A stretch of 64,000 bases of DNA from Stutzerimonas stutzeri (GCF_000219605.1 NC_015740.1:2728001-2792000); one strand, 5' to 3'; shown: positions 18,813 through 28,568, counted from the stretch's first letter. Notes: a model not told the origin generated them from the sequence alone. Translations and numbers: made by a program.

Positions 18813-19187
18813 TCAGCCGTTGACGCGCTCGAAGATCTTCTCGATCTTTTCCTTGAGCACCTGGGCGGTGAAGGGTTTGACCACATAGCCATTGACCCCG
18901 GCCTGGGCCGCTTCGATGATCTGATCGCGCTTCGCCTCGGCGGTCACCATCAGTACCGGCAGATGCTTGAGGCGCTCGTCCGCGCGCACTGTGCGCAGCA
19001 GATCGATACCGCTCATGCCCGGCATGTTCCAGTCGGTGACCAGGAAATCGAAGCTGCCGCTTTTCAGCATCGGCAGTGCGGTGGTGCCGTCGTCCGCCTC
19101 GGCGGTGTTGGTGAACCCCAGATCACGCAAGAGGTTCTTGATGATTCGTCTCATCGTCGAGAAGTCATCGACGATGAGGATTTTCAT
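18813..19187 (-). CDS. cheY: Chemotaxis response regulator CheY
   Basis: 124 residues from the ATG at 19187, giving [15 protein letters not shown] as in known CheY proteins. Key residues are D7/D8, phospho-D52, T82, Y101 and K104 (VKPF). Phosphorylated by CheA, it binds FliM/FliN to change motor rotation. An in-frame TTG at 19199 stands five bases after a GGAGG, a better ribosome site than the ATG has, and would add four residues (MDKN). Which start is used is open. Confidence 0.96.
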   Translation of the reverse strand: MKILIVDDFSTMRRIIKNLLRDLGFTNTAEADDGTTALPMLKSGSFDFLVTDWNMPGMSGIDLLRTVRADERLKHLPVLMVTAEAKRDQIIEAAQAGVNGYVVKPFTAQVLKEKIEKIFERVNG

Positions 19188-19261
19188 GTTCTTGTCCAAG
19201 TCGACCTCCGTAAGTCCCAAAATGCCTCAGCAAACCGAGCACGTCATACCGCAAACAATTG

Positions 19262-20008
19262 TCAATTGGCGCGCCATTCGCCGAGGCGTGCACGCAAGCG
19301 CGCAGCACACTGGCTATGCAACTGGCTCACACGCGACTCGCTGACTCCCAGCACCTGACCAATTTCCTTCAAGTTCAACTCTTCGTCGTAATACAGCGAC
19401 AGCACCAGCTTCTCGCGTTCGGGCAGATTACCGATGGCATCGGCCAGCGCCTGCTGGAAACGCTCGTCCTCCAGATCGCGAAACGGTTCCGGATGGGTGC
19501 TGCTCGCGTCTTCCTGCAGTTCGCCGTGCTCGCCTTCCTGCAGCAGATCGTCAAAGCTGAAGAGGCGGCTGCCCAGCGTGTCGCCGAGAATGGCGTAATA
19601 CTCGTCGAGGCTAAGCTTAAGTTCGGCCGCAACCTCGTGATCTTTAGCGTCACGCCCGGTTTTCGCCTCGATGGCGCGGATCGCCTCGCTGACCATGCGC
19701 GAGTTGCGGTGCACCGAGCGCGGCGCCCAGTCCCCCTTGCGAACTTCGTCGAGCATGGTGCCGCGGATGCGGATACCGGCGTAGGTTTCGAAACTGGCAC
19801 CTTTGCCGGCGTCGTATTTCTTCGCTGCTTCCAGCAGTCCGATCATTCCAGCCTGGATCAGATCGTCCACCTGCACACTGGCAGGCAGGCGCGCCAACAG
19901 GTGGTAAGCGATTCGCTTGACCAACGGGGCGTACTGATCGATCAGGCGGTACTGCGCATCCTTTGCCTGAGCCTTGCTGTAATACATAGCGGATCCGGCA
20001 CCTGTCAT
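19262..20008 (-). CDS. fliA: Flagellar sigma factor FliA (sigma-28)
   Basis: 248 residues starting MTGAGSAMYYSKAQ; this ATG overlaps the fleN stop (ATGA), and longer in-frame extensions are not supported. Sigma regions 2 (LIDQYAPLVKRIAYHLLARLPASVQVDDLIQAGMIGLLEA), 3 and 4 (LPEREKLVLSLYYDEELNLKEIGQVLGVSESRVSQLHSQ) are complete. Directs late flagellar and chemotaxis genes. Here it is co-transcribed with fleN and lies directly before cheYZ. Confidence 0.96.
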   Translation of the reverse strand: MTGAGSAMYYSKAQAKDAQYRLIDQYAPLVKRIAYHLLARLPASVQVDDLIQAGMIGLLEAAKKYDAGKGASFETYAGIRIRGTMLDEVRKGDWAPRSVHRNSRMVSEAIRAIEAKTGRDAKDHEVAAELKLSLDEYYAILGDTLGSRLFSFDDLLQEGEHGELQEDASSTHPEPFRDLEDERFQQALADAIGNLPEREKLVLSLYYDEELNLKEIGQVLGVSESRVSQLHSQCAARLRARLGEWRAN

Positions 20009-20832
20009 TCGTGGCTGGGTGAAGCGGGGCTGATGAGGCGCTCTACGAAGAATTCGAGATGGCCCCGCGGTGTCGCCGGCAGCGGCCAGGTATCGACCTT
20101 CTGCGCGATCGCCTTGAAGGCTAGTGCACATTTCGAGCGCGGATACGCTTCATAGACCGCACGCTGTTTCTGTACCGCCTTGCGCACGGCCTCGTCGTAA
20201 GGCACGGCGCCGACGTACTGCAATGCGACATCGAGAAACCGTTCGGTAACCTTGGTCAGTTTGGCGAACAGGTTGCGACCTTCTTGCGGCGCATGGGCCA
20301 TGTTGGCCAGCACGCGGAAGCGGCTGATGCCGTAGTCACGATTGAGCAGCTTGATCAGCGCATAGGCGTCCGTGATCGATGTCGGCTCGTCGGTGACCAC
20401 CAGCAGCACCTCCTGCGCGGCGCGCACGAAGCTGACTACCGAGTCGCCGATACCGGCCGCGGTGTCGATGATCAGCACATCGATCTCGTCGCCCATCTCG
20501 CTGAATGCCTGGATCAGCCCTGCGTGCTGCAGGGACGACAGTTGCACCATGCTCTGGGTACCGGACGCTGCCGGCACGATGCGAATGCCACCTGGCCCCT
20601 GGATGAGCACGTCACGCAGATCGCACTCGCCGGCGATTACGTCGGCCAGGGTGCGCTTGCTGGTCAGACCCAGCAGCACGTCGACGTTGGCCAAGCCGAG
20701 GTCGGCGTCGAGCAGCACCACGCGCCGACCGAGATCGGCCAGGGCCAGCGCCAGATTGACCGACACGTTGGTCTTGCCGACGCCACCCTTGCCGCCGGTC
20801 ACCGCAATCACCTGTACGGGATGCATACCCAT
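20005..20832 (-). CDS. fleN: Flagellar number regulator FleN (FlhG), MinD-like ATPase
   Basis: 275 residues from the ATG at 20832 (MGMHPVQVIAVTGGKGG), chosen by similarity to known FleN starts; upstream in-frame codons exist to 20889. Deviant Walker A GGKGGVGKTN at 13-22, then VVLLDADLGLANVDVLLGL and VLIIDTAAGIGDSV. FleN restrains the activator FleQ and limits polar flagella to one, working against FlhF. Lies between flhF and fliA. Confidence 0.95.
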   Translation of the reverse strand: MGMHPVQVIAVTGGKGGVGKTNVSVNLALALADLGRRVVLLDADLGLANVDVLLGLTSKRTLADVIAGECDLRDVLIQGPGGIRIVPAASGTQSMVQLSSLQHAGLIQAFSEMGDEIDVLIIDTAAGIGDSVVSFVRAAQEVLLVVTDEPTSITDAYALIKLLNRDYGISRFRVLANMAHAPQEGRNLFAKLTKVTERFLDVALQYVGAVPYDEAVRKAVQKQRAVYEAYPRSKCALAFKAIAQKVDTWPLPATPRGHLEFFVERLISPASPSHE

Positions 20833-20923
20833 GTTCACACGCCTATATCTTGCTGGGGCCTTTCGGCCGGCGATGCGCACGCGGGGCACGCATCTGATTC
20901 ATTCTGGTACCGCTGTCGGCACA

Positions 20924-22216
20924 TCATCCAGCCCGCCGTGACGAACCGTTGTACAACCCGGCGAACATATCGGCCATGGTTTCCTCGCTCGGTTCCTCGC
21001 CGGATTGCAAACTCACCGCACGGCTCACCAGCTGATGGCTACGCGGCAGATGCAGGTCGTCCGGAATGCGCGGGCCGTCCGCGAGGTAGGCTATCGGCAA
21101 GTGCTGGCTGATTGTGAGCCCGAGCACATCACCGAGGCTGCCCGCCTCATCCAACTTGGTCAGAATACAGCCAGCCAGGCCGCAACGACGATAGTTGTGC
21201 CATGCCGCCTTGAGCACCTGGCTCTGGCTGGTTGCCGCCAGCACCAGGTAATTCTTCGATTTGACACCCTTGTCCGAAAGCGCCTGCAGCTGCATGCGCA
21301 GCGTCGGATCGCTGGCGGGCAGGCCGGCAGTGTCGATCAGGATCACCCGCTTGCGCGCCAGCGAAGCCAGTGACTTGCTCAGAGGCTCGCTCGGATCGAG
21401 TTGCAGCACCGGTACGTCGAGGATGCGGCCAAGCGTCTTGAGCTGCTCCTGGGCGCCGATGCGGTAGTTGTCCATGCTCGCCAGAGCGATGCTCTGCGCG
21501 CCGTACTTCAGCACATAGCGAGCGGCAAGCTTGGCCAGCGTGGTGGTCTTGCCAACGCCCGCGGGCCCGACCAGGGCAATCACCCCGCCCTCTTCCAGCG
21601 GCTCGTTCTTGCTGACCTTGATGGCCTGCGCCAGATGCGCCAGAACCATGCGCCAGGCCTGACGCGCATCAGTGATGGCGGCGACCTTGTCCAGCAGGCT
21701 GCGCGACAGTTCCGCCGGCAGACCCAGACGCTGCAGGCGACGCCACAGGCCTGCCTGCTGCGGGCGGCGGCTCTGCTCCTGGCCCCAGGCGATCGAACCG
21801 AGCTGCACTTCGATCAGCTCGCGCAGGCCGTGCAGTTCCGAATACATCGCCTCGATCGCGCGGGCGTCCACCGCAGCGGCTGGCTCGGCCACCGCGGCAG
21901 GTTGCGGCTTGCTGGCCGCAGCGGCTGGCTTCTCGTCAACCAGTTGACGATCCTGCATCTTCGCGCGGGGTGCGGCACTCAGCTCGGCATGGGCACTGGC
22001 CAGGCGCGACTGCGTCTTGCGCAATTCGGCCTCCAGCGCGGCATTCGGCTTGGCTGCCGCCGGCGCGGACTGCATCGGGTAGTCGAGGACAGCCGTCAGC
22101 TCGACGCCGCCGGCGACCCGGCGATTGCCGATGATCACGGCATCGGCGCCCAGCTCGTCACGCACCATTTTCATGGCGATGCGCATATCGGCGGCGAAGA
22201 AACGTTTGACCTGCAT
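20924..22216 (-). CDS. flhF: Flagellar polar placement GTPase FlhF
   Basis: 430 residues from the ATG at 22216 (MQVKRFFAADMR), with GAGGG eight bases upstream; a GTG three codons earlier is a less likely start. An N-terminal B domain with Ala-rich linker, an N domain, and an SRP-type GTPase domain with G1 GPAGVGKTTT, G3 region LIDTAGL and G4 TKLDEAGSLG. Recruits the first flagellar components to the cell pole. Fifteen bases after flhA. Confidence 0.95.
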   Translation of the reverse strand: MQVKRFFAADMRIAMKMVRDELGADAVIIGNRRVAGGVELTAVLDYPMQSAPAAAKPNAALEAELRKTQSRLASAHAELSAAPRAKMQDRQLVDEKPAAAASKPQPAAVAEPAAAVDARAIEAMYSELHGLRELIEVQLGSIAWGQEQSRRPQQAGLWRRLQRLGLPAELSRSLLDKVAAITDARQAWRMVLAHLAQAIKVSKNEPLEEGGVIALVGPAGVGKTTTLAKLAARYVLKYGAQSIALASMDNYRIGAQEQLKTLGRILDVPVLQLDPSEPLSKSLASLARKRVILIDTAGLPASDPTLRMQLQALSDKGVKSKNYLVLAATSQSQVLKAAWHNYRRCGLAGCILTKLDEAGSLGDVLGLTISQHLPIAYLADGPRIPDDLHLPRSHQLVSRAVSLQSGEEPSEETMADMFAGLYNGSSRRAG

Positions 22217-22231
22217 GGCCTGCACCCTCGG

Positions 22232-24352
22232 TTAATTCTGACCCACCGTCGAGACGATGGTGACCTGCTTGTTGTCCGGTATTTCCTGGTAGGCCAGAAC
22301 ATGGATGTTCGGCACCGCCAGACGCGCAAATCGCGACAGCATCGCCCTGACCGGGCCGGCCACCAGCAGAATCGCTGGCTTGCCGAGCATTTCTTGACGC
22401 TGTGCCGCTTCTACCAGGGACCGTTGCAACTTTTCGGCCATTCCGGGCTCGAGCAAAATGCCGTCGTCGGAGCCCTGATTGGCCTTCTGCAAGCTATTGA
22501 GCAAGATCTGTTCCAACCGGGGCTCGAGGGTGATCACAGGGAGCTCCGGCTCTAGTCCCACAACGTTTTGCACGATTGCGCGCGACAGCGCGACACGGAC
22601 CGCGGCCACCATTGCGGCGGGATCTTGACTCTTGGCGGCCACGTTAGCGATGGCCTCGGCGATGGTGCGGATGTCGCGTACCGGCACCTGCTCCTGCAGC
22701 AGCGCCTGCAGCACCTTGAGCAGCGTCGAAAGCGACACCATGCCCGGCACCAGCTCCTCGGCCAGCTTGGGCGAACTCTTGGCCAGCAGCTGCAGCAGCT
22801 GCTGAACCTCTTCATGCCCGAGCAGCTCATGGGCATGCTTGTGCAGAACCTGGTTGAGGTGCGTGGCGACGACGGTACTCGCATCCACCACGGTATAGCC
22901 GAGCGACTGCGCCTGGTCGCGCTGGCTCGCTTCAATCCAGACAGCCTCCAGACCGAACGCCGGATCCCTAGCGGCGATACCGTTGAGCGGACCGAACACC
23001 TGCCCTGGGTTGATCGCCAGCTCGCGATCCGGGTAGACCTCGGCTTCGGCCAGGCTCACACCCATCAGCGTCAGTCGATAGGCGTTGGGCAGCAGATCGA
23101 GGTTGTCGCGGATATGCACCGACGGCATGAGAAAACCCAGATCCTGCGAAAGCTTCTTGCGAACGCCCTTGATACGCGCCAACAGCTGGCCACCCTGGTT
23201 GCGATCCACCAGCGGAATCAGGCGATAACCCACTTCCAGACCGACCATGTCCACCGGAGTCACATCGTCCCAGCCAAGCTCCTTGGTCTCGGCCGCGCGC
23301 TGGGCCGGCAACATCTCCTGCTGCTTCTGCACTTCCTGCTCGGTCTTCTTGACCGCCTGCTTCTGCCGATGCCAGATCCAGTAGGCGCCAGCCGCGGCAG
23401 CCGCCCCGAGACCCAGAAAGGAGAAATGCGGCATGCCCGGCACCAGGCCCATCGCGATCATGATCGCCGCCGACACCGCCAGCGCCTTGGGGGAAGCGAA
23501 CATCTGCCGCTGCACCTGCTGCCCCATGTCCTCGGAACTGGTCACGCGGGTAACCATGATCGCCGCCGCCGTCGACAGCAGCAGCGATGGAATCTGCGCC
23601 ACCAGACCGTCACCGATGGTCAGCAGCGCGTACACCTGGCCGGCTTCGCTGAAGCTCATCTGGTGCTGCGCGATACCGATGGCGATACCACCGATGAGGT
23701 TGATGAACAGGATCAGCAGGCCGGCGATGGCGTCACCGCGGACGAACTTCGACGCACCGTCCATGGAACCGTAGAAATCAGCTTCCGAGGACACTTCGGT
23801 ACGGCGCTTCTTGGCTTCTTCCTGGTCGATCAGGCCGGCGTTGAGGTCGGCGTCGATCGCCATCTGCTTGCCAGGCATGGCATCGAGGGTGAAACGCGCG
23901 CTGACTTCCGAGATGCGGCCGGCACCCTTGGTCACCACGACGAAGTTGATGATCATCAGGATCGCGAACACCACGATACCGACGACGTAGTTGCCACCGA
24001 TCACCACATTGCCGAAGGCTTCGATCACATGGCCGGCAGCGGAGCCGCCTTCATGGCCGTTGATCAACACCACCCGCGTCGACGCCACGTTCAACGCCAG
24101 ACGCATCAGCGTGGCGACCAGCAGAATCGTCGGGAACACCGCGAAATCCAGCGGGCGCAACGCATAGACGCTGACCAGCAGCACGACGATTGACAGCGCG
24201 ATGTTGAAGGTGAACAGCAGATCCAGGAGGAACGGCGGCACCGACAGCATCATCATGCCCATCATCACGAGCAGCAGCAGCGGCACGCCGAGGTTGCCGC
24301 GCCCCGCGCCCGTCAGGCCATTGCGAATATTGATGAGTTGCGTGCGATCCAA
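22232..24352 (-). CDS. flhA: Flagellar export apparatus protein FlhA
   Basis: 706 residues if translation starts at the TTG at 24352 (LDRTQLINIRNG), which aligns with the MDRTQL start of Pseudomonas FlhA; the frame is open 54 codons further but that extension looks unlike FlhA. Eight membrane helices are followed by the FHIPEP linker region (ALRPLDFAVFPTILLVATLMRLALNVASTR) and a large cytoplasmic export-gate domain. The gate protein of the flagellar type III system. A candidate sigma-54 promoter lies 60 bases upstream. Confidence 0.95.
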   Translation of the reverse strand: MDRTQLINIRNGLTGAGRGNLGVPLLLLVMMGMMMLSVPPFLLDLLFTFNIALSIVVLLVSVYALRPLDFAVFPTILLVATLMRLALNVASTRVVLINGHEGGSAAGHVIEAFGNVVIGGNYVVGIVVFAILMIINFVVVTKGAGRISEVSARFTLDAMPGKQMAIDADLNAGLIDQEEAKKRRTEVSSEADFYGSMDGASKFVRGDAIAGLLILFINLIGGIAIGIAQHQMSFSEAGQVYALLTIGDGLVAQIPSLLLSTAAAIMVTRVTSSEDMGQQVQRQMFASPKALAVSAAIMIAMGLVPGMPHFSFLGLGAAAAAGAYWIWHRQKQAVKKTEQEVQKQQEMLPAQRAAETKELGWDDVTPVDMVGLEVGYRLIPLVDRNQGGQLLARIKGVRKKLSQDLGFLMPSVHIRDNLDLLPNAYRLTLMGVSLAEAEVYPDRELAINPGQVFGPLNGIAARDPAFGLEAVWIEASQRDQAQSLGYTVVDASTVVATHLNQVLHKHAHELLGHEEVQQLLQLLAKSSPKLAEELVPGMVSLSTLLKVLQALLQEQVPVRDIRTIAEAIANVAAKSQDPAAMVAAVRVALSRAIVQNVVGLEPELPVITLEPRLEQILLNSLQKANQGSDDGILLEPGMAEKLQRSLVEAAQRQEMLGKPAILLVAGPVRAMLSRFARLAVPNIHVLAYQEIPDNKQVTIVSTVGQN

Positions 24353-24411
24353 CCTAGCCCCCGGGGATACAGAACGAATTCTTGACGCGACAAGCGTCCT
24401 GCCGGGGTTAT

Positions 24412-24428
24412 AGCAAGAAGGAGTCCAA
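24412..24428 (-). promoter_or_regulatory. Candidate sigma-54 promoter of flhA
   Basis: Minus-strand TTGGACTCCTTCTTGCT keeps the GG and GC pairs at the required spacing and the TTGCW -12 box, but departs from consensus YTGGCACGRNNNTTGCW in the middle of the -24 box. Sixty bases before the flhA TTG. flhA is RpoN/FleQ-dependent in P. aeruginosa, which supports the call. Confidence 0.55.
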
Positions 24429-24573
24429 CTTCGACGGCCCGTCGCAGAGCCCGCCGCACGGTCTGCCCCCAGGCCATACCCACGAGCCGCCGCACCAGCG
24501 AACGCCACCGACAACTGGCAGTCACACTAGCAACCGGCGACAGCCCGTCGCCGTTTGTACAAAGGAGCTTCAG

Positions 24574-25095
24574 ATGAAACAGTGGATCATCGCCGCGCTG
24601 GCCGGCTGCACTGCCGTCGCCGTTCAGGCTGAAACATTGAACGTCAAGGTGAACACCGTGACGGCCCAGGGCGTCGGCGAATCGGTCGGCAGCGTCAAGA
24701 TCGAAAGCAGTGACTACGGGCTGGTTTTCCGTCCCGAGCTATCAGGCCTGCAGCCTGGAGCCCATGGCTTTCACGTTCACGCCAAGGGCAGTTGCGAGCC
24801 GGCCGAGATCGACGGCAAGCAGACCCCGGCTGGCGCTGCGGGCGGTCACTGGGACCCGAAGAACAGCGGCAAGCATGGCGAACCCTGGGGTGACGGCCAT
24901 ATGGGCGACCTCCCGGCGCTGTACGTCGACAGTGAAGGCAAAGCCAGTCAGCCGGTGCTGGCGCCGCGACTGAAGAGCCTCGGCGATATCAAAGGGCTGG
25001 CGTTGATGGTCCACCAGGGCGGAGACAACCATTCCGACCATCCGCAACCCCTCGGCGGCGGCGGTGCGCGGGTCGCCTGCGGCGTCATCGAGTAA
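24574..25095 (+). CDS. sodC: Periplasmic Cu/Zn superoxide dismutase SodC
   Basis: 173 residues from the ATG at 24574, preceded by AAGGAG. A signal peptide covers about 1-19. Metal ligands are all present: H67 and H69 (GFHVHAKG), H92 (GGHWDP), H101, H109, D112 and H147 (MVHQGGDNH). The structural disulfide pair is C74 and C169. Length and numbering equal the enterobacterial monomeric SodC. Converts superoxide in the periplasm. It is encoded on the opposite strand between flhA and flhB, a non-flagellar gene inside the flagellar cluster. Confidence 0.96.
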   Translation: MKQWIIAALAGCTAVAVQAETLNVKVNTVTAQGVGESVGSVKIESSDYGLVFRPELSGLQPGAHGFHVHAKGSCEPAEIDGKQTPAGAAGGHWDPKNSGKHGEPWGDGHMGDLPALYVDSEGKASQPVLAPRLKSLGDIKGLALMVHQGGDNHSDHPQPLGGGGARVACGVIE

Positions 25096-25138
25096 CGCTG
25101 GGACACACGGCGAGCCGGCGACCACCGCGAGCTAGGCC

Positions 25139-26275
25139 TCACTCGTCGCGGCGCAGGTCCGGCGGGATGGGCACATCGTTCAACGGATCCGGTCGCCGTC
25201 CCTTGCCGGCACGGTACTGGCGCAGCTGATAGACGTACGCCAGCACCTGCGCCACCGCCAGGTAGAGACCAGCCGGGATTTCCTGGTCAAGTTCGGTGGA
25301 GTAATACACCGCCCGCGCCAGCGCCGGCGATTCCAGCACCGTCACCTTGTGCTCCTGGGCGATTTCACGAATCTTCAGCGCCACGAAGTCGCCACCCTTG
25401 GCCACTAGCCGCGGTGCACCGCCCTTGTCGCCGTCGTATTTCAGCGCGACGGCGAAGTGCGTCGGGTTGGTGATCACCACGTCGGCCTCGGGCACCGCCT
25501 GCATCATGCGCCGCTGCGCAGCCTCGCGCTGCAGCTGGCGAATCCGCGACTTGACCTCCGGCTTGCCCTCGGAATCCTTGTATTCGTCCTTGACCTCCTG
25601 CTTGGTCATCATCAGCTTCTGCTTGTTGTCCCAAAGCTGGAACGGCACGTCCACCGCCGCAATGATGATCAGCCCGCAGGCCATCCACAGGGCGCACCAG
25701 CCGACGATCTCGACGCTGTGCATGATGGCCAGGTCCAGCGGCTGCTTGGCGATGGACAGCAGGTCATCCTGATACGCCGACAGCACCAGCAGCGCAACGC
25801 CGAGCACGACGAGAAACTTGCCCAGCGCCTTGAGCAGCTCCACCAGCGCCTTGGTGGAGAACATCCGCTTGAGGCCGGCGGCCGGGTTCATCCGGCTGAC
25901 CTTGGGCGCCATCGCCTTGGCCGAAAACAGCCAGCCACCCAGCGCTACCGGGCCGACGATCGACGCGATCAGCAGCGCGATCAACAGCGGCATGATCGCC
26001 TCCAGCGCCATAAGCCCGCTGCCCATCAACAGGCGCACCATGGCGCCCTCGTCCAGCAGCGTTTCCCGGCTGAGTTCGAAGGTGCCCTGCATCATCGCCA
26101 TCAGGGTTTGCGCCAGGCCGCCACCGGACGCCAGCAGCCCGCCGATGCCGCCCAACGTCACCGCCACCGTACTGAGTTCGCGGGAACGCGCCAGCTGCCC
26201 TTTCTCGCGGGATTCGCGCAGCCGTTTCTCTGTGGGTTCCTCGCTTTTGTCGGCGCCGCTTTCGCTCTCAGCCAT
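25139..26275 (-). CDS. flhB: Flagellar export switch protein FlhB
   Basis: 378 residues. Four membrane helices, then a cytoplasmic domain with the autocleavage motif N270-P271-T272-H273 (ITNPTHFAVAL). The N-terminal EEPTEKRLRESREKGQ is typical. Switches export from rod/hook to filament substrates on contact with FliK. Follows fliR in the same direction. Confidence 0.97.
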   Translation of the reverse strand: MAESESGADKSEEPTEKRLRESREKGQLARSRELSTVAVTLGGIGGLLASGGGLAQTLMAMMQGTFELSRETLLDEGAMVRLLMGSGLMALEAIMPLLIALLIASIVGPVALGGWLFSAKAMAPKVSRMNPAAGLKRMFSTKALVELLKALGKFLVVLGVALLVLSAYQDDLLSIAKQPLDLAIMHSVEIVGWCALWMACGLIIIAAVDVPFQLWDNKQKLMMTKQEVKDEYKDSEGKPEVKSRIRQLQREAAQRRMMQAVPEADVVITNPTHFAVALKYDGDKGGAPRLVAKGGDFVALKIREIAQEHKVTVLESPALARAVYYSTELDQEIPAGLYLAVAQVLAYVYQLRQYRAGKGRRPDPLNDVPIPPDLRRDE

Positions 26276-26308
26276 GAGCGACCTCCGTCAGGTGCAGGGC
26301 ACGGCTCA

Positions 26309-27085
26309 TCAGCGCGCACCCGCCAGCTCGCGCAGCATCATCAGCGCCTCGCTGACGAATATCTGGTACTGCGCGAAGATATCGGCCATGCCGATCCAGA
26401 CGATGATCAGACCGAGCACCAGGGTCAGCGGAAAGCCGATGGAGAAGATATTCAGTTGCGGCGCGGCCCGGGTCATCAGACCGAACGCCAGGTTAACCAC
26501 CAGCAGCGCGGTGATCGCCGGCAGCACCAGCAGCAACCCGGCGCCCAGCACCCAGCCCAGCTTGCCCGCCACTTCCCAGAAGTGATTGGTCGACAGACCT
26601 CCCCCCACCGGCAAGGTGACGAAGCTCTCGGCGAGGATCTCCAGCACCACCAGATGACCGTTGACCGAGAGGAACAGCAGGATCACCAGCATGTTGAAGA
26701 ACTGGCCGAGCACCGGCACCGAGATGCCGTTGGCCGGGTCGACCATGGAGGCGAAGCCCAGGCCCATCTGCATGGCGAGCAGCTGACCCGAGACGATGAA
26801 GACATGGAAGAACAGCTGCAGGACGAAACCGAACATCACGCCGATCAGCAGCTGTTCGGCGATCAGCAGCAGCGAAGCCAGGCTCAGGGATTCGACCACC
26901 GGCATCGGCGGCAGGGTCGGCACCAGAACCAGGGCGATGGCCAGCGCCAGATACAACCGCACGCGCACCGGCACCAGCTGGGTGCCGATCAGCGGCATGC
27001 TCATCAGCAACGCGGCGATGCGAAACAGCGGCAGGAGGAACTGCCCTACCCAGCCGCCGATCTGCGCATTGCTCAGCTCAAGCAC
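26309..27085 (-). CDS. fliR: Flagellar export gate protein FliR
   Basis: 258 residues, about six membrane helices, FliR-type segments (LPLFRIAALLMSMPLIGTQLVPVRVRLYLALAIA split over two helices, and LGFASMVDPANG). With FliP and FliQ it forms the helical export gate in the basal body. Four bases after fliQ. Confidence 0.95.
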   Translation of the reverse strand: MLELSNAQIGGWVGQFLLPLFRIAALLMSMPLIGTQLVPVRVRLYLALAIALVLVPTLPPMPVVESLSLASLLLIAEQLLIGVMFGFVLQLFFHVFIVSGQLLAMQMGLGFASMVDPANGISVPVLGQFFNMLVILLFLSVNGHLVVLEILAESFVTLPVGGGLSTNHFWEVAGKLGWVLGAGLLLVLPAITALLVVNLAFGLMTRAAPQLNIFSIGFPLTLVLGLIIVWIGMADIFAQYQIFVSEALMMLRELAGAR

Positions 27086-27089
27086 GCGC

Positions 27090-27359
27090 CTACCCGATCA
27101 GCAACGGAATGTTGTGCACGAGGTTCTGGGTGTACTCCATCAGCTCGCGCACCAGCCACGGGCCGGCCCAGATCAGCGTCAACAGCATGACGAGCAGGCG
27201 CGGCAGAAAGCTCAGGGTCTGCTCGTTGATCTGCGTCGCCGCCTGGAACATCGCCACCACCAGCCCGACCAGCAGGCTGGGCACCACCAGCACGCCGACG
27301 ATCATCGCGGTCATCCAGAGGCCTTCACGAAACAGGTCCACCGCCACTTCTGGAGTCAT
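27090..27359 (-). CDS. fliQ: Flagellar export gate protein FliQ
   Basis: 89 residues with two membrane helices and the family sequence MTPEVAVDLFREGLWM and FQAATQINEQTLSFLP. Length is that of FliQ. Twelve bases after fliP. Confidence 0.96.
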   Translation of the reverse strand: MTPEVAVDLFREGLWMTAMIVGVLVVPSLLVGLVVAMFQAATQINEQTLSFLPRLLVMLLTLIWAGPWLVRELMEYTQNLVHNIPLLIG

Positions 27360-27371
27360 CTGCGTCCTTCC

Positions 27372-28151
27372 CTAAAGCGTGCCGAAGCTGCCGGCCAGGG
27401 TGCCGATGATCAGCCCCCAGCCGTCCACCAGCACGAACAGCATGATCTTGAACGGCAGCGAGATGATCAGCGGCGACAGCATCATCATGCCCATCGCCAT
27501 CAGCACGCTGGCCACCACCATGTCGATGATCAGGAACGGAATGAAGATCATGAAACCGATCTGGAACGCTGTTTTCAGCTCGGAGGTCACGAACGCCGGG
27601 ACCAGGATGGTCATCGGTGCGGCTTCCGGCGAGGCGATGTCGGTGCGCTGCGACAGCCGCACGAACAGCTCCAGGTCGCTCTCGCGGGTCTGCGCCAGCA
27701 TGAAGTTCTTCAGCGGTACTTCGGCGCGGGCGATCGCCTCCTGTGCCGGAATCTGCTCGCTCAGATAGGGCTGCAGCGCGTCCTGGTTAATCCGGTCGAA
27801 CACCGGCGCCATGATGAACAGGGTGAGGAACAGCGTCAGGCCGATGAGGATCTGGTTCGACGGCGTCTGTTGCAGCCCCAGCGCCTGACGCAGGATCGAG
27901 AAGACGATGATGATCCGGGTGAAGCTGGTCATCAGCATGACGAACGCCGGGATGAAGCTTAGCGCCGTCATGATCAGCAGGATCTGCAGACTGACCGAAT
28001 ACTCCTGCTGCCCCTCGGCATCGGTGGTCAGGGTGATCGCCGGGATCGACAGCGGATTGTTGCCCTGCGCCAGGATGCCGGAAGGCTCCTGCGCCATGGC
28101 CAGAGGGCCGACCAGCATCAGCGTGGCCAGCAGCAGAATGCGCAACATCAA
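27372..28151 (-). CDS. fliP: Flagellar export gate protein FliP
   Basis: 259 residues. A cleavable signal peptide (about 1-20, ending AMAQ), then four membrane helices with the conserved [27 protein letters not shown] and [13 protein letters not shown] segments. Forms the FliPQR gate. The start overlaps the fliO stop by 4 bases. Confidence 0.97.
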   Translation of the reverse strand: MMLRILLLATLMLVGPLAMAQEPSGILAQGNNPLSIPAITLTTDAEGQQEYSVSLQILLIMTALSFIPAFVMLMTSFTRIIIVFSILRQALGLQQTPSNQILIGLTLFLTLFIMAPVFDRINQDALQPYLSEQIPAQEAIARAEVPLKNFMLAQTRESDLELFVRLSQRTDIASPEAAPMTILVPAFVTSELKTAFQIGFMIFIPFLIIDMVVASVLMAMGMMMLSPLIISLPFKIMLFVLVDGWGLIIGTLAGSFGTL

Positions 28152-28567
28152 GGCTTGTCCTTGTGATCCTTGCCGAGCAGCTCCATCAGACGCTGGGCGA
28201 ATTCAGGGTTGGCCGGCTCGGCATCCGGCAGGTGCACCGGCTCGCGCATCACATGCAGCGGCGTGATGCGCCCGCCACTCAGGCCGACGAGAATCTGCTC
28301 ACCACCGACCTGCACCAGCACCAGCCGCTCACGCGGCCCCAGCGCCTGACTGGAGACCAGCTTGATCACCTGGGCGCCACGCGGATTGAGCTGCTGTACA
28401 CGGCGCAGCAGCCAGGCCAGCACGAAGATCAGACCGATCACCAGCAGCAGGCCGAGCAACAGCTTGCTCAGCTGCGCACCCATGCCCGCGCTGCTCATGC
28501 TCGTTGCCGGCTCCGCCGCCCACACCGGAAGCGACACGAGCGCGGCCAGAATTGCCAGGCCACGCAT
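28148..28567 (-). CDS. fliO: Flagellar assembly protein FliO
   Basis: 139 residues. Signal-like N-terminus, one membrane helix (about 34-54), and the short cytoplasmic FliO domain ([31 protein letters not shown] region). Helps FliP assemble. One base after fliN. Confidence 0.92.
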   Translation of the reverse strand: MRGLAILAALVSLPVWAAEPATSMSSAGMGAQLSKLLLGLLLVIGLIFVLAWLLRRVQQLNPRGAQVIKLVSSQALGPRERLVLVQVGGEQILVGLSGGRITPLHVMREPVHLPDAEPANPEFAQRLMELLGKDHKDKP

Positions 28568-28568
28568 G

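Noticed and set aside
19225..19261. A perfect TTGACA on the minus strand between fliA and cheY
   Set aside because: No -10 box lies at 16-18 bases and no FliA-type GCCGATAA follows, so it is not called as a promoter for cheY.
24353..24514. A 54-residue N-terminal extension of FlhA
   Set aside because: Sequence is Arg/Gly/Ala-rich, unlike FlhA, and would span the candidate promoter; the TTG at 24352 matches the family start.
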